A DNA stretch of 64,000 nucleotides from Thelonectria olida (GCA_020736575.1 JAGPYM010000008.1:62001-126000); one strand, 5' to 3'. Positions 23,589 through 36,026 are shown, numbered from the stretch's first letter. The notes: generated by a model not told the origin, from the sequence alone. Made by a program: numbers and translations.

Positions 23589-24736
23589 GAGAGTTCTTGA
23601 GGCTGGATACTAGGACTTGTTTGCCACTACGGGCTGGTATGAAAACTTGTTACAGATAAGTCGTTGGATATGGGAAAACAGCCAAAGGGGGTAGAATCTG
23701 GGGTTATGGCCGTCACTTATCAAGATTGCGGGGACTATCGAACATGGTCGGGACAAAGCTCCGAGATGACTGCTCTTTATTTGTACGAATAAGCTGATGC
23801 GACTGATGGAATAGCCGCTAGCCGCGACGCGTGCAGCTTGTCCATTACTCGTTGAGATTGATGTTACGTATTATTCGCCGATAACTAGGAATGGTCCATT
23901 AGCTAATTATGTAGTTAACTATGGTGTTTCTGATGTGAGTCCAATTGAGCTGTCGGGGGCGTAATGCATGACCGACGAACGGTGACGTCGAGTTTCCTGA
24001 GTGGGTCGGGTACAGGCGGGTTTATGCGGGGGTCGGCCGGCGAAGGAGCTCGGAGGATCTCGGTGAAGCCTGGATGTCTCGGAGGAGGCAAGGTGAGCAA
24101 GAGGAGACGATTTAGGTGGAAATTAAGTGCGAAATCCTTGGTGGCGTCTTTGATTGCTGAGGAGATCCAATTGTGACTGAAGGGAATTTACTGGAAGGTT
24201 TGGAGTTGTTTGCGGGTAGAATTGTGTAAGCCTTCCGAAGGCGATGTGGTGGCGGTCACGGAAGGACCAAGCAGAGCTCGGTCGTTCTTTCCATGGTTGT
24301 TATTGTTGGGCGGTCGGTGTTTCGGGACAAAGAGTTGGTTGGGAAGGAGGTCACTTGCCCCGAAGATTTAATAATTGAGCATTAGCCGACTTGAGCCAAG
24401 GCAGGTGCAAAGGAACGCACTGTTGTTGGATGATCGGACATACAAGTCCAAGGGGGGGGGGCACTGAGTGCACAGCGCGGCCCACGGCTCGTTTTCTGGG
24501 AAAAAAAATTACCTGATGGGCGGGCTCCCGTTGCCGAAGCTCCCTGTGGGTGGCCCGTCCCTGCTATTCCGTGTGCGCGCGGCCTAAACAACTGGACGAG
24601 CTTTGCTAATCGCATCGAATCTTCTCCCTCAACCTCAACCCTCAACCCTCTGTGTCCTCAAAAGACCCTCTTCCCTCCTCCACCTCCACCTCCCACCCTC
24701 CCATTGTGTTGTGACACGCACAATCATACCTTCACC
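23589..24736. other. Intergenic region and LPD1 promoter
   Basis: 1.1 kb without a gene. A G10 run occurs at about 24452-24461. From 24620 the plus strand is C/T-rich with CAACCCT and CCTCCACCT repeats immediately upstream of the LPD1 start, consistent with a core promoter and leader. Confidence 0.5.
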
Positions 24737-26576
24737 ATGCTTTCCAGTCGTTTAATATCCAAGGCCATTCGCCCCGCCTTCCAGAAATCCTCGTATGTTT
24801 CTTATCCTACTCCTTGGCCCGTTGCCACCCGTTTAGAGAGCAGTGCTTCAACGGTTGCTCGTCAGCCCACTGCAAAAATGTCTCGTTGACTAACCTGTGC
24901 TTTCTTGCTCGATAGTCTCCCCGTCGTCGTCTCTTCATCGAGCCTGTCGCGATGGAGCCGTGGATATGCTTCTTCCTCTGGTATGTTTGCTTCGGGGGAG
25001 CTTCGTTGGGGACGTGTCCGGCTCAGGGTGCTGACTTGATATTGCAGAGGAGAAGGACCTCGTCATCATTGGTGGCGGCGTGGCTGGCTACGTCGCTGCT
25101 ATCAAGGCTGGCCAGGAGGGCATGAAGGTATGTGCATTGAACACTCTAGATGCCATGGGTGAGCGAATCGACTGACAATGTTGGCCTGCGCATAGGTTAC
25201 CTGCATCGAGAAGCGCGGCACCCTTGGCGGTACCTGCCTCAACGTCGGCTGCATTCCCTCAAAATCTCTCCTCAACAACTCCCATCTCTACCACCAGATT
25301 CTCCACGACACCAAGAAGCGCGGTATTGAGGTCGGCGATGTGAAACTCAACCTCACCAACTTCATGAAGGCCAAGGACGACGCCGTTAATGGTCTCACCA
25401 AGGGCGTTGAGTTCCTTCTCAAGAAGAACGGTGTCGAGTATATCAAGGGCACCGGCTCTTTTGTTGACGAGCACGAAATTAAGGTTGCCCTCAACGACGG
25501 TGGTGAGACCAGCGTCCGTGGCAAGAACATCCTCATTGCTACCGGTTCTGAGGCCACCCCCTTCCCCGGTCTTGAGATCGACGAGAAGCGCGTTGTCACC
25601 AGCACCGGCGCGCTCTCCCTCGAGAAGATCCCCGAGAGCATGACCGTCATTGGCGGTGGTATCATTGGTCTGGAGATGGCTTCCGTCTGGTCCCGCCTGG
25701 GAGCTAAGGTTACTGTTGTCGAGTTCCTCGGCCAGATTGGTGGCCCTGGCATGGATGCCGAGATTTCCAAGGCTACCCAGAAGCTCCTCAAGAAGCAGGG
25801 CATTGAGTTCAAGCTCAACACCAAGGTCATCAGCGGCGACACCTCTGGCGATCTTGTGAAGCTCGAGGTCGATTCCGCCAAGGGCGGCAAGCCCGAGAGC
25901 GTGAGTATACCTAACTATGCGCCCCTGGATGCACTGATCGGATGCTAACTTAAGACAGATTGATGCCGAAGTCGTCCTCGTCGCCATCGGTCGCCGACCT
26001 TACACTGGTGGTCTCGGCCTCGAGAACATTGGCATGGAGCTCGACGAGCGTGGCCGTGTCATCATCGACTCCGAGTACCGAACGAAGCTCCCCCACATCC
26101 GATGTGTCGGTGATGTCACCTTCGGCCCCATGCTTGCCCATAAGGCCGAGGAGGAGGCTGTTGCCGTTGTTGAGTACATCAAGAAGGGTTACGGTCACGT
26201 TAACTACGGTGTCATCCCCTCAGTCATGTACACCTACCCCGAGGTCGCCTGGGTCGGCCAGAGCGAGCAGGACCTCAAGGCCCAGAAGATTCCCTTCCGA
26301 GTCGGTACCTTCCCCTTCAGCGCCAACTCTCGAGCCAAGACCAACCTCGACACCGATGGCCTGGTCAAGATGCTTGCTGACCCCGAGACTGACCGTCTTC
26401 TCGGCGTTCACATCGTTGGCCCCAATGCTGGCGAGATGATTGCTGAAGGTGCCCTGGCCCTCGAGTACGGTGCTTCTACCGAGGATATTGCCCGAACCTG
26501 CCACGCTCACCCTACGCTTGCTGAGGCCTTCAAGGAGGCTGCCATGGCTACCCACTCCAAGGCCATACATTTCTAA
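24737..26576 (+). CDS. LPD1: Mitochondrial dihydrolipoyl dehydrogenase (E3)
   Basis: Five exons: 24737-24792, 24916-24980, 25048-25127, 25196-25900 and 25959-26576; 507 residues, the normal E3 length. The enzyme is the FAD/NAD flavoprotein that reoxidises lipoamide in pyruvate, 2-oxoglutarate and branched-chain dehydrogenase complexes and the glycine cleavage system. A mitochondrial presequence ([19 protein letters not shown]) is followed by the FAD motif [10 protein letters not shown], the redox disulfide [14 protein letters not shown], the NAD-binding [10 protein letters not shown], the second FAD motif IRCVGDV, and the C-terminal catalytic pair HAHPTLAE. Codon use is strongly C-ending, as in highly expressed genes. 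All introns are GT-AG. Confidence 0.97.
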
Positions 26577-28438
26577 GCGGTTGAAAGAGGCTTCACGCTG
26601 CTATAGATGAGCGTTGGACTAGGGACTGGCAGTGGTCTGACTTCTTGCGTGCCTCTTTGGCGAAGGATAGAGACTCTGAGATTTTGGAGAGTGAAAGGGC
26701 CTATTGCCGTTCTCTCTAGAAGCGGGCAAGAGAGGGATGTGAAGAAAGATCTGCATGAGCGGAAACGAGCCTCAGCCGACTCGGTCTCAGGGTCGTGTAA
26801 ACTAGTAATATTTTCTTTTTGTCGTAGCATGATGAATGGAAACTGGACAAAAAAACGTACAAGCTGTTGTTCTCTTGCAGGGATTTTATGGACAAGGAAA
26901 GTGGTTGGTTTTACTAGCTGCCTTTGGTTATATTCCTTGGATGAAAGTGGGTTGATGATTTTTTCCCCTTACAAGTCGGTGAGCGATGGCGTTGCTTACG
27001 AAGTCAACATAACTCCTTTTGAAGCTGTAAAGCCGTCAAGACTTGTCACTTTGTTGTTTCGTCAATAGGCTACCGGGATTGGAGGATACTTGGATGGCGG
27101 GGATCTTCGGTAGAGCTGTACTCCCGAAGGCCTGATATTCAAGCTCAAACCGTCCGATATCTAAGTGGATAGTTGGTGATGTTTGCAAGAACCCCGCCAC
27201 CGGATCTTGAGGTTTCCGGACCAAGGGACCCTCTCCGGGGAATTATCTGCCGAATCAGGCCACTTGATAAGTCGGATGGGCCGGGTGGTTGACTGAAGAA
27301 GATGATTAAGAACTTCCGGGGTGGAGATGTCGGTGTTGAGATGCAGTAGAGGTGGGCCGATTGAGAGGGGGCCGGATATGTGAAAATACGGAGTAGTTGA
27401 GTGTATGGTACAGACAGAGAGTAAATACAATAGCTTGTCGAGCCCGAGCGGGAACTTTGATCATAATATATGAGGACAGGTTGACTATCCTCCTTCGATG
27501 AACCCATCCTGGAAAATCCATCTTCACAAATGAAGGATAGTAGAATACTCGCAACTCCCGTAAGTAGTTGGAGTCGAACCGGATCCAATGAGCATTGCGC
27601 AGCTTCTTACCTAGGTATCTGAGGAATCCCGTCTCTGCATGCAGTCATTGTTCGTACTCGTGCTCGGGCCAGGGCCAACGTGCTCTAAACAAGGGGTTTT
27701 ATCGCTGAGGCGGTGATGGAGATGAAAGGGGTTCATACGACGTAAGTTAGTAATTTCTAACATCTTCTCGTTTGCTTTAGGCAGAAGAATAATTCCATCA
27801 TCCTACTGGCTACCTATCGAACTTTTCAATTTGCCGTGGATCCATCAATCTGTAGAATCTAGCTGCCTAACTGAGATTGGATATTAAGCGATGCCAAGAT
27901 CCAACGAGAGCAAGTTGAATGGTCAAAGTCGAAAGATGACTCCAGCCTCGGTAGATCCATATGGCCCGGGCTGCCTCGACAATGGAATTGGATGAGGCGA
28001 GAACCAAGGGAACCTGGAAGCATTACAATCGGGGGTCCAGTGGGTTTAGGGACATTTTGACAATCGGAAAGAGCCCCCAAACAGACAGCGGACTTCATCA
28101 AGCCTCCCGTCGCCGGACACGACCGCGGCCGTCTCTTCCTTCCATGTGGCGCCGTCAGTGAGGGGCATGAGGGTCCGTTCCTCCCTGTCGACCCCACCAC
28201 GCTCGCGAAGGTGGCAGGTGCAGCCCACCACTGCCGGCTCTGGAACTCAACACGCACCACATCCCACCAACACGAAAGATACGGTGAATTGACCCGGTTT
28301 CTTCCCCAACTTCGTCCCTTTATCTGGACCACGTCCGCTCTTCACTGTTCCCGCACAATTTCTGACGGGAACCATTCAAGAAACCGCAGCTGTTACGCGG
28401 TCAATTGCCCTCGGGTCTTCCGTCCCCAACCGCCCAAC
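26577..28438. other. Intergenic region upstream of the desaturase
   Basis: 1.9 kb with the LPD1 3' UTR and the desaturase promoter. Minus-strand frames at 27145-27588 and 27859-28332 have no recognisable content. The open frame upstream of 28439 is continuous with the desaturase but resembles a leader, not a targeting sequence. Confidence 0.5.
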
Positions 28439-30232
28439 ATGTCGGATCCTGCCCCTCTGCGCATCACAGGCTTCCCGCCACAGCAGCCGAAAGTCTCCAA
28501 CCGGGCGCCGCCGTTGATGACCCGCGACGAAATCGAAGCCCAGATTTCAGAAGGGAGCAATATTGTCATTATGCACGGTCAGGTCATCAGAGTCGATCCC
28601 TGGTTAAAGTACCACCCTGGCGGCGACAAGGCCATGTTGCATTTGGTTGGGAAGGATGCTTCAGATGAAGTTGATGCGTGCGCCACCTTCTCCAAATTCC
28701 CCAACTGTAACCCTTTTCATGCTAACCCATTGTTTACTTTCAGCCTTCACTCCCTTGAAGCTAGGCAACAGATGTTGCGCTACCGAATCGGCCGCATCGA
28801 GGGCAGCTGGACCAACTTCATTCCTCCCATCCAAGGCGGTGTTTACCGATCCCGCGTCGAAATTGAAGCTGCCTCCAACAAGCCCGACTATGACAAGGAT
28901 CAATCTAGCTCATCGGCATCACGAACGCCCTCTCCGATCTTCGACGATGATGAAACCCAAGGCCTACGACATCGCGCTAGCGACAAGAGCAAGGAAGCCT
29001 GTGCTGAATCCGTGTCGTCAGCTTCTTCGGCAGAGGAGGTGATGGACGGCATGTCCTATCTGGATACCGTGACTCGCGAATACGTTACGCTCGACCTCGA
29101 AAAGTACCCTTCCCCCGACGAAGCCACCCAAGCCAAGATCATTGAAAAGTACCGTGCTCTTCATCAACGTATTTGGGACGAGGGACTGTACGAATGCAAC
29201 TACTGGGCCTATGCGATAGAGTGCAGCCGATATACCCTCCTCTTCCTTCTCATGTGGGCGTGTCTTTACTTTAAGCAGTACTTCCTCGGCGCCTTTTTCC
29301 TCGGCGCAATGTGGCACCAGCTCGTCTTTGCCGCCCATGATGCTGGCCATATGGGCATCACACATTCTTTCCATGTCGACACTGTTCTGGGCATCATTAT
29401 TGCCGACTTCATTGGTGGTCTGTCCTTGGGTTGGTGGAAGCGAAACCACAACGTTCATCATATCGTAACGAATGCTCCCGAGCACGACCCTGATATTGAG
29501 CATATGCCCTTGTTTGCCGTCTCGCACCGCCTTCTCGGCAGCCTACGATCTACGTTCTACGATCGAGTTATGGAATACAATGCCGTTGCCAAGGTTCTTC
29601 TCCGTATTCAAACCTGGACCTACTATCCATTCCTTGCCTTTGGCCGATTCAATCTGTACTTCCTCTCCTGGGACTTCCTGATTGCTGGTCGTGGTCCTAG
29701 AAAAGGCCCTGCCGCGTGGCACAGATGGCTCGAGATGGTTGGCCAGGTTTTCTTTTGGACTTGGTTTGGCTACGGCATTCTCTATAAGGTTATCCCTGAC
29801 AATTGGTCCCGGTTTACCTTTGTTATGGTAAGCCACATCACGTCTTCGCCCCTTCACGTGCAGATTGTACTGTCACACTTTGCCATGAGCACAGTCGATC
29901 TGGGACCCCAAGAATCTTTCGCTCAAAAAATGCTTCGAACTACCATGGATGTCGACTGTCCCGAGTGGCTCGACTTCTTCCACGGTGGTCTCCAGTTCCA
30001 GGTTATTCACCACCTCTTCCCTCGCGTTCCGAGGCACAATCTGCGTAAAACGCAGAAGCTCGTGCAAGAGTTTTGCAACGAAGTCGGCATCCCGTATGCT
30101 CTGTACGGGTTCGCCAACAGCAACCAGCGAGTCATCGGACGCCTGGCAGAAGTGTCCAGGCAAGCAGCCATCCTGGCAAAGTGTCAGAAGTCGATTGTCG
30201 ATAACGGAAACTGGTCTGGCGTTCACTACTAA
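28439..30232 (+). CDS. Sphingolipid delta-8 desaturase with N-terminal cytochrome b5 domain
   Basis: Two exons, 28439-28677 and 28744-30232, 575 residues; the 66-nt intron has no stop and is a multiple of three. The enzyme is an ER-membrane front-end desaturase that puts the delta-8 double bond in the long-chain base of glucosylceramides. The cytochrome b5 domain has the heme motif HPGGD (about residue 58) and the second heme histidine in DALHSLEA, 22 residues later once the intron is removed. Histidine boxes are HDAGH (about residue 277), HNVHH (about 315) and QVIHH (about 498), the last with the Gln of front-end desaturases. Hydrophobic spans lie between them. An acidic/serine linker (residues ~125-185) joins the two domains. 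ATG 28439 gives MSDPAPLRITGF; no upstream ATG is favoured. Confidence 0.93.
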   Translation: MSDPAPLRITGFPPQQPKVSNRAPPLMTRDEIEAQISEGSNIVIMHGQVIRVDPWLKYHPGGDKAMLHLVGKDASDEVDACATFSKFPNCNPFHANPLFTFSLHSLEARQQMLRYRIGRIEGSWTNFIPPIQGGVYRSRVEIEAASNKPDYDKDQSSSSASRTPSPIFDDDETQGLRHRASDKSKEACAESVSSASSAEEVMDGMSYLDTVTREYVTLDLEKYPSPDEATQAKIIEKYRALHQRIWDEGLYECNYWAYAIECSRYTLLFLLMWACLYFKQYFLGAFFLGAMWHQLVFAAHDAGHMGITHSFHVDTVLGIIIADFIGGLSLGWWKRNHNVHHIVTNAPEHDPDIEHMPLFAVSHRLLGSLRSTFYDRVMEYNAVAKVLLRIQTWTYYPFLAFGRFNLYFLSWDFLIAGRGPRKGPAAWHRWLEMVGQVFFWTWFGYGILYKVIPDNWSRFTFVMVSHITSSPLHVQIVLSHFAMSTVDLGPQESFAQKMLRTTMDVDCPEWLDFFHGGLQFQVIHHLFPRVPRHNLRKTQKLVQEFCNEVGIPYALYGFANSNQRVIGRLAEVSRQAAILAKCQKSIVDNGNWSGVHY

Positions 30233-30944
30233 GTGGCGACTGGTACGAAAAGCGGCCTTCTTGTATATATCCTGGCCTAAGTTGAGATGTGACTGCATGT
30301 CAGTTTGCATGTTGCCCAATGTTTAGGAGTCTAGCTGTTTTTCTGAAGTGATAGATGGGGTTAATTTGACCACGACTTAATGACTTCATTACCGTCATAC
30401 ATGGGAACCCGATGCGGAGATTTCAGCAAGCGCCCTACTTCAAGACGCCGAGTTCCCCCGAATCTTGGGGGTCATAGCCCTCTATCGTGCAGACAGGCCG
30501 ATATCAGCTTTCTTCTGTCAAGACTCAGCTTCAAGCCTGTGCATATGCGAATGCTAATGGTGCCCTGCACCATGCAAGGGCTTGATGCATGAGCATTAGC
30601 GACCCGCTTACTCGGGAAGCGTGGTCCGGACCCCGGCGAACGAGGGGATCTATCTCACCCACCTCTGGGGAACGATGGTCCAGATGTCTACCTACAATCT
30701 TGAAGGAGAAGTGGTTTGTGGGGTGGACATGGGTTTCGGAAGTGAGGCTGAGGGGGTGGAAATTTGAACTGGAGGGAGGAATATCTATTTAAGGTGAGGA
30801 TGGCATCGAGTCGACGATGAGTTCCTCGACATCTTCTCTTTGCCTCAGACTCAACGAAGTACTAAATTCGGCTAAACTTGGAACAGTCTTGCATCATCTC
30901 ATCTCTCGACCTTGGACCGAAAATCAATCACATCACACCTCATC
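30233..30944 (+). promoter_or_regulatory. Intergenic region and promoter of the small SMP-like gene
   Basis: No gene seen before 30945. A TATA-like element TATTTAA lies at 30786-30792, about 150 bp ahead of the small gene's ATG. It is followed by C/T- and CA-rich leader-like sequence ending in ATCATGAC. Confidence 0.45.
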
Positions 30945-31184
30945 ATGACAACTGGCAAAATGGACGAAGTGGCAGCAGCAAGAATCCGCAAAGCCAGAGG
31001 AGCCAAGGCAGGATATCGAGGACCAATTCATTACTGGAGTAGTAAAGACTGAGACAAAATCTAGGATGGCTTTACAAGGCGGGCCACGATGGCCGCCCGC
31101 GGGAACCGGGAGGTAACCAATCACGACGATAACAAAACCAAGAGAAATACCGGCAACCCTCAGGAAGTGCGAAAACAGACTTGA
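30945..31184 (+). CDS. Small SMP-like (seed-maturation-type) protein, 60 residues, GC-AG intron
   Basis: Exons 30945-31007 and 31065-31184. Unspliced, the frame stops after 35 codons. Removing 31008-31064 (donor AAG|GCAGGA, acceptor ATCTAG|GAT, CTGAG branch-like site near 31048) gives the motif AAARIRKARGAK-DGFTRRATMAAR followed by a polar tail ending NPQEVRKQT. This alternating A/R/K pattern resembles short fungal proteins with a seed-maturation-protein (SMP) motif, often stress- or conidiation-linked. The upstream TATA-like box and pyrimidine-rich leader support a real gene. There is no signal peptide or membrane segment. The identity is from remembered family shape and the splice site is non-canonical, so confidence is moderate; a stable 35-residue unspliced product or no gene at all are alternatives. 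Confidence 0.55.
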
Positions 31185-32532
31185 CGAGTCCGAAGCAGAT
31201 GTTTTCGCGGGCCACGACAGGGAACACGTGCACAAAGAGGGCGGAACCTGGAAGGGGAACCTTGTGTGAACAATGGAAAGGGGACGGGGGGGTGCAGGTC
31301 CAATGATGTGAGAAGCAGGCGTTTTTTGGAGTTTGGATCATGATGTACTTTGCAGTACACGTCAGAACTCTCAGGGAGCCAAGTTTTTGCTTTTTCTTCA
31401 GGGTGAGAAATGAAGAATTTCGGCAGCGAGGGATGTAACGCAGCGATTGGATCACAGTGTATGGAATGCGAAATAAAAATTGACGAGGCGGACAGAAGCC
31501 TGAAGCAAGGGTTGCATGTGCGCACTGGTGCAATGTATCAGTCCGCAGTTGCGAGGCAGATTTAGGCGACAGTTCCTCACTTTCTTGTTGCCTTTGCTAG
31601 TGTCACACACACTGTCACACGCACGGCGCAGGCGGTCTTAAAATTTGAGTGATGAGGCTCGTTGATATCGTCCCGCGTGAGGCGAAGGAAGGGGCGGGCC
31701 GAAGTATCACACGGGCACCCTCGATGAGCCGAGTGACGTCTTGGAGCGACGCTCGTTATGGGCACAATATTAACGGTCCAACGTGCGCGGGAGCGGCGCG
31801 AGATGCGAGATGCGAGATGGCGGGATATCTATGGGGATCGGCGTGCGCATGGCCGTACGTAATCGTGTGGTTGAGATGCGTGCCGAGATGTAGTTGAAGA
31901 ATCTACCTAGTTACCAAGTAGGTACGAATACGTAGGTGCATCAAGTTGTTCATCTCAAGGTATTATGCACGACATTTGGGGCTACAGGTTGACTTGAGGA
32001 ATGCCCATCTCCAACATCAATAAATAACTGATTATTCTGTCCATCTCGTCCAAGTAGACCTCGTACGTGCGTATCAACAGCGTGACACAGCTGATTATCT
32101 CACCTACCTATTCCAGGGACCTCATCGTCGTCCATAAAATGTGCAATGACGCCACTGCATTCAGGATCAAGGGAAACTTGGAGCGTGCCCACTCCCAGTG
32201 CCTGCGGCCGCTATCCCGCTACCGGCGGCTTGTTAAGCCTCTGGGTAGACTAGGTCCACTGGGGCACGGCCAAACTAGGACGGAAGGTCCTGGCTCCAAC
32301 CTTTCAATCTTGACATTTGAACTTACTTGCAACTACATGCAACCAAACATTCAAAATAGACACAGTGTTTTTTGGTCCCGGCCCATCCGTTACATCTCAT
32401 CGAGGGCATCGCGCTTCATATTTCTCATCTCCCTTTTCTCCCGCATCGTTTCTCCCGCCTGCGACAGGCCCTCTCGACGTCCGCGCCGCCTGCGTCTCGC
32501 GAGGCATGTGAGGAGAGCTGCCTATCGCCATC
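31185..32532. other. Intergenic region and VAC14 leader
   Basis: 1.3 kb without a supportable gene. GTAGGTACGAATACGTAGG-type palindromic motifs occur near 31915-31940, and the plus strand is C/T-rich from about 32410 to the VAC14 start. Confidence 0.5.
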
Positions 32533-35500
32533 ATGGACACCAGTATCCAGCGGGCCCTCAACGACAAGCTATACGACAAGCGCAAGGTCGGCGCTCTCGA
32601 GTATGTCTTACTTAACAACATGGACTTCACTTGCATCCCTGGCGCCCCCTTTCCCCGCCTCCAAAGCCGCTCCTCCCCCTAGACCTGAGCTACTCGTCTT
32701 TGACGTTTCCAGTTCTCACCACTAACCGACCGCTGCCGTCTCACGAGCTTCATGACTGACCCCTCACTCCTAGACTCGAGCGCGTTATCCGCGAACTCGT
32801 CAACAGCAAAGAATATCAACGTGTCCACGACATCCTCGAACAGCTTTGCAATGAGTATGCCTACGCCGTCCATCAACCCCATGCAAGAAATGGTGGCTTG
32901 ATAGGCTTGGCTGCGGCTGCTATCGCACTCGGTCAAGTATGTTGCTCACATCCACTTGTCTCGTCGTATACATGACGAGCTTCACTGCCGTGGTTTCAAT
33001 GACCTTGGACACGGAACATGGCTGATCTCGGCCTTGATATCGTAGGAACTTCCCCGCTACCTCGCGAAGATTGTCCCCCCTGTCTTGGCCTGTTTCACCG
33101 ATCAAGATGCCAGGGTGAGGTACTACGCCTGCGAGGCCATGTACAACATAGCCAAAGTTGCCAAGGGCGAGATTTTGGTCTATTTTAACAGTATATTTGA
33201 CCAACTTTGCAAGGTAACTTCTTAATCGCGCCAATCGCTATCCAACTCACCTGGTCATTCAACACTAACATTCCCAGCTTGGCGCCGATTCGGAGTTGTC
33301 AGTCAAGAATGGAGCAGAACTATTGGACCGTCTAGTCAAAGACATTGTATCCGAGTCTGCCGCCTCATATGTCTCAATTCTCGAAGCGCCTCCCGAGTTT
33401 GATGGAGACGACAAAACCTCGCTAGAGGACCACTCTCACCTGCCTACCGCGTTTTCCCTCCCGAGATTCATCCCGCTACTTAAGGAGCGGATCTGGGTCA
33501 TCAACCCCTTCACTCGCCAGTTCCTCGTTGGGTGGATTACACTGCTCGACTCCATTCCTGATTTGGAGCTCGTCACACATCTGCCCGACTTCCTTGGCGG
33601 ACTGCTCAAGTTCCTTGGCGACCAGAACGCCGATGTGCGAGCTGCCACGCAGAATTGCTTGGACAAGTTTCTCAATGAGATCAAGCGTATCTCTCGCATC
33701 AAAAAAGGCATCTTGGAGAGCCGCCGGTCCCGAGAGGGGGCCAAAAGGAAGCGAGTCGACTCTATGGATAGCGACTCACTACACCCTGAATTGGAAGAAG
33801 GTGATGAACTTGATTCGGAAGCGGCCAACGAGGATGACGATGAAAGCAGTGAGGAGGATTGGATTCCTGGCCAGGACGTCGAGATCAACTACAAGGAGAT
33901 TCTTCAGATTCTTACTGCTACTCTGGATTCGCCTTTAGGTGCTTAGTTCCTGCTCTCGATTCTTGGGTGTCTCTTTGGCTAATGTGAAATAGAAGAAGAC
34001 TGTCTGCTCGAGTCGTTGAGATGGGTCGTCGAATTTCTCGACATCTGTCCGGAGGAAGTTTTGCCCTTTACCCCCAAAATCCTTGCCCATATGCTCCCTG
34101 CAATGGCTAGCACTAAGGAAACCATTCACCAAGCAGCTACTCGCGTCAACACATGCTTGATGGACTATGTTGTATCACTTTCCGACGATTCTGAACTGAG
34201 ACAGCAGCCTCAATCGTCACAGCCGCAACATTATTCAACCTCTCGGCTCCCTATTCCTGGGGACAAGCACGACGGCACAAGCAGCAACAGAGTGTCGCTG
34301 TCAAGCTCGAGAGACCTCGATGTCCGAAGCCCTACCCCTGCGCAGGGTCGGTCAATCTCTACCCCCACAGACATTCCTACAACGCAAACTCAAACCGACC
34401 TCGACTACGCCGCTGCCGTTAACTCACTCACTCTATTGTTTCTCAACGATCACGAAGCGACCCGTGTTGCCGCCCTAACTTGGCTCATCATGCTACATAG
34501 GAAAGCACCAAGAAAGGTGCTCGCATTCAACGATGGCACGTTCCCCGCCTTGCTTAAGACGCTGTCTGATCCTTCTGATGCTGTCGTTACCAAGGACCTA
34601 CAGCTGCTGTCGCAAATATCCCGTAATTCTGAGGACGACTACTTTACCAACTTCATGGTCAATCTACTTCAGCTTTTCTCAACAGATCGCAAGTTGCTCG
34701 AGACGCGAGGCAACCTGATCATCAGGCAACTGTGTATCAGTCTCAGCCCTGAGAGGATATACAGGACGCTGGCGGAGTGCATCGAGAAGGAGGAGGACGT
34801 TGAATTCGCCAGTATTATGGTGCAGAATCTCAACAACAACCTCATCACTGCACCACAGCTCGCAGATGTGCGAAAGAGGCTACGAAATCTCGAGACCAAG
34901 GTAGGGGCAACTAACTATATGGACAATTCGTGACAAATGAGGCTGATTCGTGACCCAGGATGGGCAAACGCTTTTCGTGGCATTATTCAGGTCCTGGTGC
35001 TACAATGCCGTTGCTACCTTTTCTCTCTGCTTGCTAGCTCAAGCCTACGAGCAAGCGTACAACTTATTGCAAATCTTGTAGGTTTTTTGCTTTTAACACT
35101 GACGTAGAGGCAATTGCTAATCTGTCTTTTAGCGGAGAGTTGGACATGACGGTAAACATGCTGATTCAAGTCGACAAGCTGGTGCAACTGATCGAATCAC
35201 CCGTCTTCACATGTTAGTGACAGTCCAGTCGTCCCATTTGCCCGAAGAGCACTAACATAAACGCAGATTTACGCCTCCAGTTGCTAGAGCCTGACAAGTA
35301 CCCGTTTCTTTACAAGTGCATGTACGGAATCTTGATGCTGTTACCACAATCATCCGCGTTCGCTGCATTGAAGAATCGTCTCAACAGCGTCAGCTCTATT
35401 GGATACCTACATGCGACGCCTCGGACGTATGTTCCCGCTATCAGTGTTGACAAGATTCAAGATCCAATTGGTTTCTTGAATCAGCCTGTTCCCCTGTTTG

Positions 35501-35878
35501 CTATGCTCGCACTGCTAACCATGGTATAGAGCTACATCGCTGACCAGTAGCTCCAACTACGACCGACCCAACCGACTCAAAGGCCGAGAAGATGGCAACA
35601 TCCGATGGGTAGAGCTTCTAGAAAAGTTCCGAAGCGTTCAGGAACGCGCTCGTCGCTCACAAAGGCAGGGAATGGACGGAGACGACCTACCCTCCATTGG
35701 AATTGGTGAGCTCAGGATAGGAGATGGCTCGTTGGACCCGAAGGGCAAGGACACCAGAACCCCTCCCCAACAGAAGGAACCTACGCTAGCACCACCTGTA
35801 CCCGCTAAGAGGATTGGCCTTGGAAGGCAGTTTGGTAGACTGGGAGGCGCAGTTGCGGGAAAGAATCGGCGCGGCTGA
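32533..35878 (+). CDS. VAC14: VAC14, scaffold of the PI(3,5)P2-synthesising complex
   Basis: Nine exons: 32533-32600, 32774-32936, 33046-33213, 33278-33938, 33993-34900, 34959-35077, 35133-35212, 35267-35426 and 35530-35878; all phases close and give 891 residues (yeast Vac14 is of similar size). Vac14 is a HEAT-repeat scaffold on vacuolar/endosomal membranes that holds the kinase Fab1 and phosphatase Fig4. The start [18 protein letters not shown] and the HEAT block [20 protein letters not shown] are the conserved N-terminus. The C-terminal Fig4-binding block contains [28 protein letters not shown] and [14 protein letters not shown] charged linker ([11 protein letters not shown], then acidic) interrupts the middle and another disordered S/T-rich insertion sits around 34190-34400. 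Convergent with the HAUS1-like gene, 148 bp between stops. Confidence 0.95.
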
Positions 35879-36026
35879 TGACGACCTGTTTGGTTTGAAG
35901 CGTATCGATTCTTCTCTGGGTCCGTGTTCTTTTTTTCGTTCTCCGATTCGGTGAAGACCTCAAGGCGTCTTCCGTTTGGCGTTTAGGCAAATAGCTGTAT
36001 TATTCAAGGAAGAATGGGAATAGCTA

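Noticed and set aside
25259..25987. 242-codon minus-strand frame
   Set aside because: Antisense of LPD1; long because of C-ending codon bias.
27560..27600. tRNA B-box-like GGTTCGACTCC on the minus strand
   Set aside because: The flanking bases do not form a 5-bp T stem and no A box or cloverleaf precedes it.
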